Origin: an uncultured Candidatus Saccharibacteria bacterium
GTDB taxonomy: Bacteria > Patescibacteriota > Saccharimonadia > Saccharimonadales > Saccharimonadaceae
Assembly (NCBI GenBank): GCA_938046735.1
Contig: CALIXF010000009.1
Coordinates: 62,001 to 126,000, forward strand
Reading direction: 5' to 3'
DNA: 64,000 bases
Below, in pieces: positions 44,611-53,830 of this stretch. The notes beneath the pieces are model-generated. The model saw only the letters and a list, made by a program, of their open reading frames with translations. It was not told the DNA's origin and made no database searches. Positions within the stretch are counted from its first letter, which is position 1. The number at the start of each line of letters is the position of its first letter. The position numbers and the translations under genes are program-made.

Positions 44611-45382
44611 GGTAATACTTTTGTTCATCAACATATCGTAAGCTTCCTACTGTCTCACTTCTAGTTTCTTGCGTTTTTGAGACAAACTTCTGCTTTGTAG
44701 CTAGTCTTGCGACACTGTCGCTCGCGCGGCCGTACTCGAGAGCGTGTTTCAGCGCAATGTTGAAAGCACGTTTGGTATTATATCGCACTTCAATACGCAC
44801 CACCTCAAAAAGTTTCTTACTACGGACATTGTCAAATAGCGTGAATTGACAGTAGTTATCTTTCTCGAGTAGTCCGCGCTCGCTGACGCGAGACTTTGCC
44901 AATTCTCTTCTTTTATCATAAATCGCTATGGCTTGGCTAGCACTGTAAAAATGTAAAGCCTCGCCATCGTTTCGATAAACGCGCATATTGGCTTGTTTCC
45001 TTGTCGATACATTCGCTTTCGCGATATCGCCAATTACGCTAGTCGCAGTCCGGTAATCGTCAAAGATTATATTCTTGCCAAAGTGAACCGTCTTAACCTC
45101 GGCTCTTTCTATCTGATTTCTTTTAATTTCTATTTCGAGCTTATATAGCTTTGCGACATAGTTCCGCGCAGACAGCTTTCATGAGCGTTACGCGCGGCTG
45201 ATATATGCCAAGCTTTTTATCTTTTGCTTTTAACGCAATACACACTTAATAGCCTTGCCGGATCCAAAAGAATAGTATGGTGGTCCAAAGGTGTCATGAG
45301 TAAAAGGAGAGAACTTACGATGAACGCTCGGGCTAATCCTGAAATTGGGGTAATTCGCTCGGAGAATCACAGTATCGATCAT
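44597..45382 (-). pseudogene. Decayed phage/plasmid replication initiator (Rep, gpII-like)
   Basis: Three reading frames of the minus strand join into one Rep-like protein. It begins at 45382 (MIDTVILRANYPNF), breaks near 45235-45250 into a frame with LGIYQPRVTLMKA, and breaks again near 45170-45185 into the frame that runs to 44597 (LHFYSASQAIAIYDKRREL, FEVVRIEVRYNTKRAF). The MIDTV start, the YQPR strand and the YDK...RIEVR pattern recall replication initiators of filamentous phages and small rolling-circle plasmids. The longest uninterrupted piece with an ATG is 129 codons (44597-44986). Two frameshifts make it non-functional. Family call is from memory of motifs, not a search. Confidence 0.7.
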
Positions 45383-45659
45383 CACTAGTTCTCATTACAT
45401 CTTCGTATTTGCTAATTACTGCTTCTTCTATTTCTTGCCCAACATATCTGTCTATTTGGGTAGAACATTCTAAAGCTATTCAGTCCTACCTTTTTGGTCG
45501 GAAAGGTGAGTCTATGTGAGTCATCTAGTCGCATCATGATGCCGACAGAACTACAGTAGATCGTTCCTTATAGCACAAACTTGCGAAGGCTACCAGTCCG
45601 CCACGTGGCTTTACTGGTATTATTTCAATTTCTGATATAAAGCTATTTATCGTCGTCAT
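45333..45659 (-). pseudogene. Decayed SpoVG-family gene
   Basis: Frames on the minus strand assemble into a SpoVG-like protein: MTTINSFISEIEIIPVK followed by GGLVAFASL, then (after a shift near 45540-45570) SSVGIMMRLDDSHRL and TFPTKKVGLNSFRMFYPN, then (after a shift near 45450-45470) IDRYVGQEIEEAVISKYEDVM. The PTKK block and the closing helix fit the SpoVG family, small RNA/DNA-binding proteins also common on mobile elements next to Rep. Its 3' end overlaps the Rep start by about 50 bases in another frame. At least two frameshifts. Confidence 0.7.
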
Positions 45660-45768
45660 ACTTATTAACGACATACTCATGCTTGTCTATATCGATTAAT
45701 ATTTCTAGAAACTTTACGAGCGCTTGTTGCTCAAGTTTCTTATCTTTTCGATATGTTATGTTACCTCT
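45643..45768 (-). pseudogene. ORF remnant upstream of spoVG-like pseudogene
   Basis: An open frame of 41 codons without a start codon, beginning just after a TGA, ending 4 bases inside the spoVG-like start. The peptide (KDKKLEQQALVKFLEILIDID...) is not recognised. Probably the end of another element gene. Confidence 0.4.
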
Positions 45769-45829
45769 TCATTCCATATTTCAAGGATACAAAAAGAGAG
45801 TTCAACGTTATTATTGCGATAATACTGTG

Positions 45830-46594
45830 CTATTTACCAAGACCTCTCAAGGCAGCAGATATAAATCCGCCAAAGATCCTTCGGTTCCTATTTTCTTGTA
45901 TGTCTCCAGCATTAAAAATATAAATTTTAGAAGACGATCCAAGAGCGTATTTTTCAAATAATTCACTCGATTGGCTATCAACTTTTATTATCCAAATCCA
46001 GCCTCTAGGCGCTATAACCTTATAGCATACAATGCGGTTTCCGAAGCGAACTTTATAAGGCACCTGGAAAGCCTCATCTGCTATATTATTTTTATTGTTA
46101 AAACGCCTGAAAATTATAGGGTAGTTATTATAATTGTCTATTTTTCCTTGATTTAAAATTGATGCTATTTTACTTGAATGTTTTTCGCCTAAATTTACAC
46201 CACTATAGGCCAAATCTGTAAAAATATGACATCTATACAAGTCCGAAAGGCAGGCTAAGACGATATATTCTTGATTAAAATCTTCGGTAAAAACACATGG
46301 CTGCTCTTCTGGAGTTTTCGTCGGCCTGTCTGCGGACGACAAGAATCGTTCTCTTTCTTGTTCCCATTTAGCAAGTTTTAACTCGCAGTCTGCACATAAT
46401 GCGTATTCCCACGTATGATGTCCTGCATCTACTTCGTTTGGACAGTATGGCGATAATAGTAGAAGATGTTCGCCAGGTTTAAGCGTCGGCGGATCAAAAA
46501 ATGATGCCTTTGTAAGAGCATGAGACCTTCTCTTATTGCTCGCAGTTAAAAGTGCATCGCAGAGTCTGCATTTTTTATTTTCTTTGTCTATCAT
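45830..46594 (-). CDS. Zinc-finger protein of unknown function (HNH-like N-terminus)
   Basis: 254 aa. Cysteine pairs C9-x2-C12 and C67-x2-C70 followed by E71, with SH at 24-25 and HH at 59-60 between them, resemble the metal-binding part of HNH-related proteins (C..C ... SH ... C..CE). The remaining 170 residues are not recognised; no membrane segment. It overlaps the upstream ogt fusion gene by 20 bases, so the two are co-expressed. It abuts the decayed element and may be accessory. Nuclease activity is not shown. Confidence 0.7.
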   Translation of the reverse strand: MIDKENKKCRLCDALLTASNKRRSHALTKASFFDPPTLKPGEHLLLLSPYCPNEVDAGHHTWEYALCADCELKLAKWEQERERFLSSADRPTKTPEEQPCVFTEDFNQEYIVLACLSDLYRCHIFTDLAYSGVNLGEKHSSKIASILNQGKIDNYNNYPIIFRRFNNKNNIADEAFQVPYKVRFGNRIVCYKVIAPRGWIWIIKVDSQSSELFEKYALGSSSKIYIFNAGDIQENRNRRIFGGFISAALRGLGK

Positions 46595-47402
46595 TCAAAA
46601 AACTATTATTAATTCTAACTGATTTTGTATTTAGTTCGAATAAATCATCTATTCCGGTGATATTGCGAATATGTTCGTTAAGGCGTTTTAAGACCTCGTA
46701 GACGCGGTGCCAGTCCGAAGGGCGTTCATTTCCTATGTAGTCATACAAATCATCCCAGACGGTCTGAAAATCGCGTAATTCGTAAAGTTTTGTTGGATCC
46801 TTAAACATAATTTCGCAAAGAGCAGGGTTGAATGGCGTGTCTTCGCGGAAGCGTACCACTTTATTACCGACGTGGATTGTGCGGGTTTTTAGTATAAAGT
46901 TTTTTCTATCTAAAAAATAGCTTTGCTCAAGTCTAAGTAAGGCGATTTTATTTTTGATTCCGCATCCATAACCAGTAATTTTATTGTTTGCCCCGAGAAC
47001 ACGATGGCATGGGATAATAATACAGATAGGATTCCAGCCGACAGCGCCACCAACTGCTTGAGCGGACATCTTTTTTAGATGATGGATTTCAGCAAGTTTT
47101 TTGGCAAGATTGCCATAAGTTGTGGTTTCACCGAAAGGGATTTTTAGAAGCAGGTCTTGTATTTCTTTACGAAACGGAGTGATCCCATTAGTTTTATATC
47201 TTGGGTTGAAAGTAGGTTTTTGTCCGTTGAAATAAATATCTAACCAATGACAGGTCTCTTGAAAAATTGGCAGAGATTTTGTTGCGAGATTTTTAATATT
47301 GTTTTGATTGCTAAATGAGAGCCCTGTGAGATAACTTCCATCACTGGTCATAAGAATGTCATCAAATTGGTCGGGAGTCTGATAGCTAAAGAAATATTGC
47401 AT
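46575..47402 (-). CDS. Methylated-DNA-protein cysteine methyltransferase with extra C-terminal domain
   Basis: 275 aa. Residues 1-165 are Ogt/AGT-like: FGETTTYGNLAK, the AQAVGGAVGWNP helix and the alkyl-acceptor Cys132 in IIIPCHRVLG. It repairs O6-alkylguanine by suicidal transfer. About 110 residues follow (VVRFREDTPFNPALCEIMF ... YEVLKRLNEHIRN ... VRINNSF) that are absent from ordinary Ogt and look like a winged-helix-type domain. ATG 47402 is used; the longer reading starts at TTG without a signal. The next gene overlaps by 20 bases. Confidence 0.88.
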   Translation of the reverse strand: MQYFFSYQTPDQFDDILMTSDGSYLTGLSFSNQNNIKNLATKSLPIFQETCHWLDIYFNGQKPTFNPRYKTNGITPFRKEIQDLLLKIPFGETTTYGNLAKKLAEIHHLKKMSAQAVGGAVGWNPICIIIPCHRVLGANNKITGYGCGIKNKIALLRLEQSYFLDRKNFILKTRTIHVGNKVVRFREDTPFNPALCEIMFKDPTKLYELRDFQTVWDDLYDYIGNERPSDWHRVYEVLKRLNEHIRNITGIDDLFELNTKSVRINNSFLNDRQRK

Positions 47403-47442
47403 AAGATATTTTTTTAAAAAAAACAATATATAGAACTATAAT

Positions 47443-48189
47443 TTATTTGATTATATTCTTGATACTACCGGTGAGATCCGAAGATAATAAAATGACCGTC
47501 TTTTGAGAGGGGTCGGTGCTGATTTTTTCGAGAGTTTGGAGGGTACGGATATTGAGACCACCTGGGGTTTTGGCAAGGAGCTCAGCAGCTTCAGCAACAG
47601 CAGTAGCAGAGGCTTTTTCTCCTTCAGCAGAGATAATTGCAGCACGACGTTCACGTTCAGCTTCAGCTTGTTTTGCCATGGCACGTTTCATGTCAGCTGG
47701 GAGTTCAATATTTTGGAGTTTAACATTTTCAATATCAATTCCCCATTTATCAGTTTGCGTATCAACGATTTCTTTGATTTGTTTTGAAATTTCATTGCGT
47801 TTCGAGAGCAGCTCATCGAGATCAAAATTACCGGTTACGTCGCGGAGTGCGGTTTGAGCAAAAGTTGAGGTGGCATAGGCGTAATTAGTAGTTTCAAAGA
47901 CTGCTTTTTTAGCGTCAATCACGCGGAAATAGACGACCGCATCGACATTAACGGTGACATTATCCTTGGTAATAACTTCTTGTTTCGGTACGTCCATTGG
48001 CGTAGTACGAACGTCGACATTGCGCATGATGTCGATATAAGGGATGATGACATGAAGTCCTGGATCAAGAATTTTACGGAAGCGACCAAGACGCTGGACG
48101 ACACCGCGTTCGTATTGGTTGATAACTCGAACACCTGGGATGACCACCAAGAGAAAAACAAGCACGAGAGTGATAATAAATAATTCCAT
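47443..48189 (-). CDS. Slipin/stomatin-like SPFH protein
   Basis: 248 aa with an N-terminal membrane hairpin (about 2-22) and the SPFH domain (GVRVINQYERGVVQRLGRF, DPGLHVIIPYID, DVPKQEVITKDNVTV) followed by an Ala/Glu-rich coiled coil (EAERERRAAIISAEGEK). Slipins organise membrane microdomains; bacterial ones often pair with an NfeD protease, which I do not see here. GGAG precedes the ATG. Confidence 0.92.
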   Translation of the reverse strand: MELFIITLVLVFLLVVIPGVRVINQYERGVVQRLGRFRKILDPGLHVIIPYIDIMRNVDVRTTPMDVPKQEVITKDNVTVNVDAVVYFRVIDAKKAVFETTNYAYATSTFAQTALRDVTGNFDLDELLSKRNEISKQIKEIVDTQTDKWGIDIENVKLQNIELPADMKRAMAKQAEAERERRAAIISAEGEKASATAVAEAAELLAKTPGGLNIRTLQTLEKISTDPSQKTVILLSSDLTGSIKNIIK

Positions 48190-48270
48190 GAAACTCCTTT
48201 TTTATGAGCTTATAGTATCAAAGATCGTCAAAAAAGCCTAGAGGTAGTAAAATAAATGTGAGGTAAATAT

Positions 48271-48861
48271 ATGAATAATGTGACAAATAATTTTACGAAA
48301 ATAAGAGATGCACTGATTTCGGATGAGCGAAACAGTGATTATTCGAAGCGTGGAATTTTACCAATTTATCAGGTAAGTGAGGGGGCTAAAATCTTAATTA
48401 TTGGACAAGCACCAGGAGCGAAAGTTGAGGAGAATGGAATCCCATTTATGGATAAATCTGGTGAAAAATTACGTGATTGGATGGGGGTGGATGAGGCGAC
48501 TTTTTATTCAAAAAGAATCGCAATTATGCCGATGGATTTTTATTTTCCTGGCAGAGGTAAAACTGGTGATTTGCCGCCACGTAAATTTATTGCTGAGGAT
48601 TATCATGAAAAAATGTTAGCTTTGATGCCAAAAATTAAATTGACGATTTTGATTGGTGAATATGCTATTAAATACTATTTGAAAGATACAAAAAAAGAGA
48701 ATTTGACGGAGACAGTGAGGTGTTTTCAAGAATATTTGCCAAAATATTTTCCAATAGTACATCCGAGTCCGTTAAATTTTCGTTGGCAGGCGAAGAATCC
48801 TTGGTTTGAGAAAGACGTAGTGCCTATGTTAAGGCAGAAAGTCCATGAAATTCTTGGTTAA
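48271..48861 (+). CDS. Uracil-DNA glycosylase superfamily protein
   Basis: 196 aa. It has the motif A region ILIIGQAPGAKVEENGIPFMD and the C-terminal motif B region VHPSPLNFRW, matching the single-domain glycosylase-like family (pattern GxxPG...D..G.PF ... HPSP). Catalytic side chains differ among subfamilies, so actual uracil excision is not certain. GAGGT stands before the ATG. Divergent from the slipin gene. Confidence 0.85.
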   Translation: MNNVTNNFTKIRDALISDERNSDYSKRGILPIYQVSEGAKILIIGQAPGAKVEENGIPFMDKSGEKLRDWMGVDEATFYSKRIAIMPMDFYFPGRGKTGDLPPRKFIAEDYHEKMLALMPKIKLTILIGEYAIKYYLKDTKKENLTETVRCFQEYLPKYFPIVHPSPLNFRWQAKNPWFEKDVVPMLRQKVHEILG

Positions 48862-48925
48862 GTTCAATACGTCAATGTGGTGTATTTTATGATTTCTTAA
48901 CTAAGCTTAATTGACCTGGTTAATC

Positions 48926-50125
48926 TTATTTGTTGGGGAAATAGAGTTTTTGATCTTTAATTTTATCTGGTAGATAACTAACATCATGATGGAAGCCTGC
49001 CTCCCACTTATATCCCTTGGCGTAGCCGAGGTCCTCCATAAGTTTGGTCGGTGCGTTGCGTATGCCGAGAGGAATTGGTAAATTACGAGTATTTTTAGCA
49101 AGGTCTTTGGCACGATTCCAGGCGTCATAACTGCTACGATCTTTTTTTGATTTGGCGAGAGCGATGGCGACATGAGAGAGGATAATGCCACTTTCTGGCA
49201 TGCCAATACGTTCAACTGCTTGGAAAGCTGAAAATGCGAGTCCGAGGGCACCGTTGCCTGCTAGTCCAATATCTTCGGAGGCAAAGATTGTCATGCGACG
49301 AGCAATGAATTTAGGGTCTTCGCCACCTTCGAGCATGCGTGCAAGGTAATATAGTGTGGCGTCAACATCACTGCCGCGCATGGATTTAATGAAAGCGGAA
49401 ATAGTGTCATAGTGACAATCGCCAGCTTTGTCATAGTTGATAATTTTTTGCCCGACGGCTTCGAGAACTAATTCCGGAGTGACTTTTTCACTGAGAGATA
49501 GAGAGATTTCGAGATCGCCGAGCGCGGAGCGGGCATCACCATTTGCTAACTCGGCAATAAGTTCTATGGCTTGATCTGAGATTCTTGTTTCGGCTTTTTC
49601 TATCTCAATGGCATGATGTAAAATTTTTAAAATCGCTTCTTTATCTAGAGATTTAAGAACAATGACGCGTGATCTTGAAATGAGAGCAGGGATAATTTCA
49701 AAACTGGGATTTTCGGTGGTAGCGCCGATTAGAGTAATAAGACCGGATTCAACGTGGGGAAGAAAAGCATCCTGCTGGGCTTTATTAAAACGGTGAATTT
49801 CATCTACGAAAAGGAGAGTGCGGATTTTGAGATTCCAGTTTTGCTTGGCGCGTTCCACGACGGCTTCAACGTCGCTTTTATGAGCGGTAACAGCGGAGAG
49901 TTCAATGAAATCTGCTTCAAATTCTTTGGCTAAAATGCGAGCGAGAGTGGTTTTGCCAGTCCCAGGAGGACCCCAAAAAATCAAATTAACGGGTTCCTTT
50001 TTCTTGACGATTTCAGTGAGGATTTTATTGTCACCAATGATGTTATCTTGCCCAATTACCTCAGCTAAATTAGATGGGCGCATACGTTCGGCAAGGGGTC
50101 GTCTTTTGGTATTAGAATCATCCAT
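48926..50125 (-). CDS. rarA: Replication-associated recombination protein RarA (MgsA)
   Basis: 399 aa AAA+ clamp-loader-like ATPase: Walker A WGPPGTGKTTLAR, Walker B LLFVDEIHRFNKAQQDA, sensor TTENPSFE, and the C-terminal tetramerisation region (SDVDATLYYLARMLEGGEDPKFI within about 270-300). It acts at stalled forks. ATG 50125 gives MDDSNTKRRPLAERMRP; a TTG start six codons earlier overlaps the -10 box. TACAAT ends 6 bases before this ATG and no Shine-Dalgarno is present. Confidence 0.95.
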   Translation of the reverse strand: MDDSNTKRRPLAERMRPSNLAEVIGQDNIIGDNKILTEIVKKKEPVNLIFWGPPGTGKTTLARILAKEFEADFIELSAVTAHKSDVEAVVERAKQNWNLKIRTLLFVDEIHRFNKAQQDAFLPHVESGLITLIGATTENPSFEIIPALISRSRVIVLKSLDKEAILKILHHAIEIEKAETRISDQAIELIAELANGDARSALGDLEISLSLSEKVTPELVLEAVGQKIINYDKAGDCHYDTISAFIKSMRGSDVDATLYYLARMLEGGEDPKFIARRMTIFASEDIGLAGNGALGLAFSAFQAVERIGMPESGIILSHVAIALAKSKKDRSSYDAWNRAKDLAKNTRNLPIPLGIRNAPTKLMEDLGYAKGYKWEAGFHHDVSYLPDKIKDQKLYFPNK

Positions 50126-50131
50126 AGATTT

Positions 50132-50137
50132 ATTGTA
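50132..50137 (-). promoter_or_regulatory. rarA -10 element (leaderless type)
   Basis: TACAAT on the minus strand, 6 bases before the rarA ATG, inside TTGCGGTACAAT. The same 12-base pattern (TTGCGGTATAAT) precedes the GH97 gene. Confidence 0.6.
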
Positions 50138-50217
50138 CCGCAATATTTAACTCTTCAATGAATCTGAATTTTTGAAGTGAATTTTTTTGATATTCTGAAA
50201 AGTATTGAGATATTTTA

Positions 50218-52056
50218 TTATTTTGTTTCTTCGACAAAAGCACCAGATTGTCGACTCCAAAGTTTCTTATACTGCCCACCTTTTATTTTAAGAAGTTCAT
50301 CATGAGAACCTTGTTCGATGATCTGACCGTTATCAAGAACAATGATACGATCTAAGCTAGAGATGGTAGAAAGACGATGCGCTACTACAATGGAAGTGCG
50401 ACCATGCATTAGACGAAGCAAGGCCTCTTGGATGAGAGATTCGGATTCAGAGTCAAGGGCGGAGGTGGCTTCATCAAGGACTAGGATCGGAGCATCTTTT
50501 AGGATAGCTCTGGCAATAGCGATGCGTTGACGTTGTCCACCAGAAAGTTTGATGCCACGTTCGCCTACCATAGTTTCATAGCCATTAGGGAGTTTTTCGA
50601 TAAATTCGGCAGCGTTAGCAAGTTTGGCGGCATGCTGGATTTCTGCCATAGTAGCATCGGGCTTAGCATAGGCGATATTGTCGGCGATACTGCGATGGAA
50701 AAGTGAGGCTTCCTGGGGTACGTAAGCGATGTTTTTTCTAAGACTATGTTGGGTGACTTTTCTAATGTTTTGATCGTCGATTTTAATTGCGCCCTGATCA
50801 ACATCGGCAAAACGTAAGAGAAGTTTGGTGAGGGTGGTTTTGCCAGAACCGGAAAGGCCGGCAAGACCAACGCGCTCGCCAGGCTTGATTTTTAGATCAA
50901 AATTATGAAAAATATCTTCTTTGGCATCAGCGTGTCTGAAGTTGATATGGTCAAAATTGATTGCGCCTTTATCAACAATGAGTTTTTTAGCGCCTTTTTC
51001 GTCGACTACGGTATCAACGGTGTCAAGAATAATAGTCATTTCATGAGCATCACCGAAGACACGGGTGAAATTTTTAAAGATACTACTAACGTCCCAAAGG
51101 CTCATTAAAATAGTCTGAGAGAATTGGAAAATTAAGATGACTGTGGAAATTGGAAGAGTCATGACGGGCGCACCAATGACAATGAAGATGATCATGAGGA
51201 GGTAGATTAAGAGAAATATAGAATCGAAAATGACATCGCGGTGAATGGTGGCACGCATGGAATTTTCGCCGGCAGCCAGGGTTTCGGCTTGGAATTTTGT
51301 ATAGCGGGAACGTTCATAATTTTCTTGGGCATAGGACTTGACGGAAAGAATGTTTGTAATCGAATCGGTAAGTTGACCGGTTTGCTTATTTTGCGCGGCA
51401 GCTTCTTTTTCGTTACATTCGCCAATTCTCTTAAAGCTTTTGGAAGAAACTATGGCGAAGACTATAGAAAAAATCATAAGAAGAATAGCAAAACTAGGCG
51501 CACGATTGATTAAAATTACGAAGATTGATGAAAAAGTGACGATAAGGGGCATAATATTGAAAATAATAGAATCAGCAAAACGTTCGTAGGCGCGAGTGAA
51601 ACGACCGACCTGGGCAGTGAGAGAACCGGAGAAACGGTCGGAGTGAAATTGCATAGATTGATTGTTGACCGTGTCAAAACATTGGATGGAAAGATCATTG
51701 ATGGTTAAAAGTTCCATTTTCCAGGCGAGATAGACACGGAGATTACTTAGAATACCAGAACCAATGAGTTGGCAAAGGAAAAGAAAAATTCCTTGAGGGA
51801 GAACTTTCTGGACGAGTGGAATCTGAAAAATGTTGCCAGAATTTACAAAATCTTCTGGTTTGGCAGAGGAGAGAATGTCAATAATATTAGCGACCACGAG
51901 TGGAGCAAGAATGGTGCGTACAAAAATAACGATAGGAGTAATAATGAGAACGCCAAGAGCAAGCCACTTGTATTTACTATTAGCTTTTAAGAAGTAATAA
52001 AGCGTGCGTCGAATTGTCGATTTATACTTTGGTTTTTTCTTGGGTTGTTTTGTCAT
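50218..52056 (-). CDS. ABC exporter, fused membrane and ATPase domains
   Basis: 612 aa half-transporter. Residues about 1-335 hold six membrane helices (type IV exporter fold); the ATPase has Walker A GLSGSGKTT, signature LSGGQRQRIAIARA, Walker B ILVLDEATSALD and the H-loop VVAHRLST. It would work as a homodimer exporting lipid, peptide or drug. GAGG precedes the ATG. It stands alone, so the cargo cannot be inferred. Confidence 0.95.
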   Translation of the reverse strand: MTKQPKKKPKYKSTIRRTLYYFLKANSKYKWLALGVLIITPIVIFVRTILAPLVVANIIDILSSAKPEDFVNSGNIFQIPLVQKVLPQGIFLFLCQLIGSGILSNLRVYLAWKMELLTINDLSIQCFDTVNNQSMQFHSDRFSGSLTAQVGRFTRAYERFADSIIFNIMPLIVTFSSIFVILINRAPSFAILLMIFSIVFAIVSSKSFKRIGECNEKEAAAQNKQTGQLTDSITNILSVKSYAQENYERSRYTKFQAETLAAGENSMRATIHRDVIFDSIFLLIYLLMIIFIVIGAPVMTLPISTVILIFQFSQTILMSLWDVSSIFKNFTRVFGDAHEMTIILDTVDTVVDEKGAKKLIVDKGAINFDHINFRHADAKEDIFHNFDLKIKPGERVGLAGLSGSGKTTLTKLLLRFADVDQGAIKIDDQNIRKVTQHSLRKNIAYVPQEASLFHRSIADNIAYAKPDATMAEIQHAAKLANAAEFIEKLPNGYETMVGERGIKLSGGQRQRIAIARAILKDAPILVLDEATSALDSESESLIQEALLRLMHGRTSIVVAHRLSTISSLDRIIVLDNGQIIEQGSHDELLKIKGGQYKKLWSRQSGAFVEETK

Positions 52057-52160
52057 AAAGCCTCATTTTTGGTTATTGATTTTATTGAAAAGTGTTGATT
52101 TTGGGCAGTTTTGGCCTAGAGAATCATGTTAATATATCTATTTTATCATAGAAATATTTT

Positions 52161-52188
52161 TTGCGTCAAAGAGATAACATGTTATAAT
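52161..52188 (+). promoter_or_regulatory. ppa promoter
   Basis: TTGCGT at 52161-52166, 16 bp, TATAAT at 52183-52188 with a TGT extension; leader about 22 bases with TAGGAG. Confidence 0.7.
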
Positions 52189-52216
52189 GAGTTCAAAACT
52201 AAATAGGAGTTTAGCT

Positions 52217-52750
52217 ATGGCAGATTTTAACAAAATCTTGACCCCAGGAAATTTTGAAGACGGTGAAATTAACGTGGTGATTGAGATCCCTACTGGTTCC
52301 AATCACAAGATTGAGTGGGATCGCAAGAACGCTTGTTTTATGCTCGACCGTGTAGAGCCAATGGCTTTTGCTAAACCATGTAATTATGGTTTTATTCCAC
52401 AGACACTTGACGAGGATGGTGATGAGCTTGATGTTTTAATGATAACTGATCAGCCACTTACTACCGGTATTTATACTAAGGCTCGTGTGCTTGGTGTGAT
52501 GAAATTTGTTGATTCGGATGAAGTAGATGACAAAATAATCTGCGTCCCTGCTGATGACCGCAATAATGGTGATAAATATCAAACACTTGAAGATCTACCA
52601 AAACAATTGATTAAGCAGATTGAATTTCACTTTAATCACTATAAGGATTTAAAGAAACCTGGCACAACTGTCGTAAAAAGTTTTGATGGTGTAGAATCTG
52701 CCAAAGAAGTTATTAAGGCTGCAATTAAGCGTTGGAATGATGCTAAATAG
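52217..52750 (+). CDS. ppa: Inorganic pyrophosphatase
   Basis: 177 aa family I soluble pyrophosphatase. Active-site residues are seen in VVIEIPTGSNHKIEWD, FAKPCNYGFIPQTL, the signature DEDGDELDVLMI, and the closing HYKDLKKPG. It removes pyrophosphate from biosynthetic reactions. ATG 52217 has TAGGAG upstream; a more upstream start overlaps the promoter. Confidence 0.97.
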   Translation: MADFNKILTPGNFEDGEINVVIEIPTGSNHKIEWDRKNACFMLDRVEPMAFAKPCNYGFIPQTLDEDGDELDVLMITDQPLTTGIYTKARVLGVMKFVDSDEVDDKIICVPADDRNNGDKYQTLEDLPKQLIKQIEFHFNHYKDLKKPGTTVVKSFDGVESAKEVIKAAIKRWNDAK

Positions 52751-52764
52751 CTAAGTTTTGACTT

Positions 52765-52797
52765 AAAATAGACTCCTAAATGAGTCTATTTTTTTGT
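52765..52797 (+). terminator. ppa terminator
   Basis: AAAATAGACTC / GAGTCTATTTT stem (11 bp), 6-base loop and T run. Confidence 0.9.
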
Positions 52798-52848
52798 TGA
52801 TTTAAGATGATAAAAATGTTAGTAAAAACAGAGAATTTTTAATTACTT

Positions 52849-53796
52849 TTATTGTTCTAAAATGGTGGATTCAAGTGCTTTAGCTAAGTCGATTAACGAA
52901 GTGGCATTAATATCGGAAGCTAGAAAAATGAGAACTAATGTACGTCTTTCTGCTGGGTCATCTTGTTTTGTTTCAAGAAAGTAGACATTATTAAAGATTG
53001 GGTAATTTAGGTTTACACTGGTGGAGTCGTTGGTTTGTGTTCCAAAGAGACCGTAGCTATTGAGCCTGGAAAAGCCAGTAAGCAGAGGATTCTTGGTATC
53101 ATTAGTTGGCGTGAGTTTGGCCTTAAAATCTTGCCAAAGCTGATCGGAAAAATCGGGGTGATCTTGGAGCCGTTTAGAAAGATTTAAGAGGTCTGCTGTA
53201 TTAGTAAGGTGATTTGTGAAATTTGTATTATTGTAAGATTGATCTTTGAGAAAATCTTTAAGGTGGTTTTCGCCAAAATCGGAAATCAGGGCTAAAACAC
53301 AGCCTTGGTGGTTTTCTTGCAGAATTTTGGAAAGACAATTGTCGAGAGCGATTTGTTCACCATTAATGTTTAAGATATCTTTTTTCTTCCAGCTTCCCTG
53401 TTCTAATTTGGTATAAGCGAAATAAGCAAGAAAAAGATTTTCGACGCCAAGACTATTATTTTGTGTAAAATCATTATTTCTTGCGATAATTTCTTGATTA
53501 TTGAGATCGTAAACGAGAATACTATTATTTTTCTTATTGATCTGAGTAGTGAGCCAGCGGTCGAGTGTAGGTTGTAGATCGATTTTCTTAAAATGTTTGA
53601 TTGTTTGTTCGGTTTGCTGAGGCTTTGTAGTTTGTTCGTTGAGATATTTCATGAGATAGACAATACAAAAAGAAAGAGCGATAACTCCGATGGTCGTAAA
53701 AATGATGATAAAAAGGATTTTACCAAATTTTGGCATACTATGTTTTGATAGTTCATTTGGGGTGAAATTTTCTGAGGTTGGATTATTTGGTGGCAT
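52849..53796 (-). CDS. Membrane-anchored beta-lactamase-fold protein, apparently inactive
   Basis: 315 aa with a cytosolic start, one membrane helix (about 25-50) and an extracytoplasmic domain. The domain starts like serine beta-lactamase/PBP-fold proteins (SILVYDLNNQEIIARNND then LGVENLFLAYFAY). The Ser-x-x-Lys catalytic motif expected there is G117-V-E-N120, so it cannot be a normal serine hydrolase. The fold call is by pattern only. AAAGGAA precedes the ATG. It lies 34 bases downstream of the capA gene, on the same strand. Confidence 0.6.
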   Translation of the reverse strand: MPPNNPTSENFTPNELSKHSMPKFGKILFIIIFTTIGVIALSFCIVYLMKYLNEQTTKPQQTEQTIKHFKKIDLQPTLDRWLTTQINKKNNSILVYDLNNQEIIARNNDFTQNNSLGVENLFLAYFAYTKLEQGSWKKKDILNINGEQIALDNCLSKILQENHQGCVLALISDFGENHLKDFLKDQSYNNTNFTNHLTNTADLLNLSKRLQDHPDFSDQLWQDFKAKLTPTNDTKNPLLTGFSRLNSYGLFGTQTNDSTSVNLNYPIFNNVYFLETKQDDPAERRTLVLIFLASDINATSLIDLAKALESTILEQ

Positions 53797-53830
53797 CGAA
53801 ATTCCTTTTGACGATTATATTTTTTTGATA

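Noticed and set aside
44597..45659. Frameshifts in the Rep and SpoVG remnants as sequencing errors
   Set aside because: Four shifts cluster within about 0.7 kb of mobile-element sequence while the complete genes elsewhere in the window are uninterrupted. Real decay is more likely, though reads were not available.
45683..45961. Plus-strand open frame of 92 codons
   Set aside because: It runs antisense to the zinc-finger gene and the element remnants; composition is that of a shadow frame.
44323..47402. Direct repeats of the tRNA-Gln 3' end as attachment sites
   Set aside because: I looked for a second copy of the T-arm/acceptor sequence downstream and found none, so integration at the tRNA is only suggested by position.
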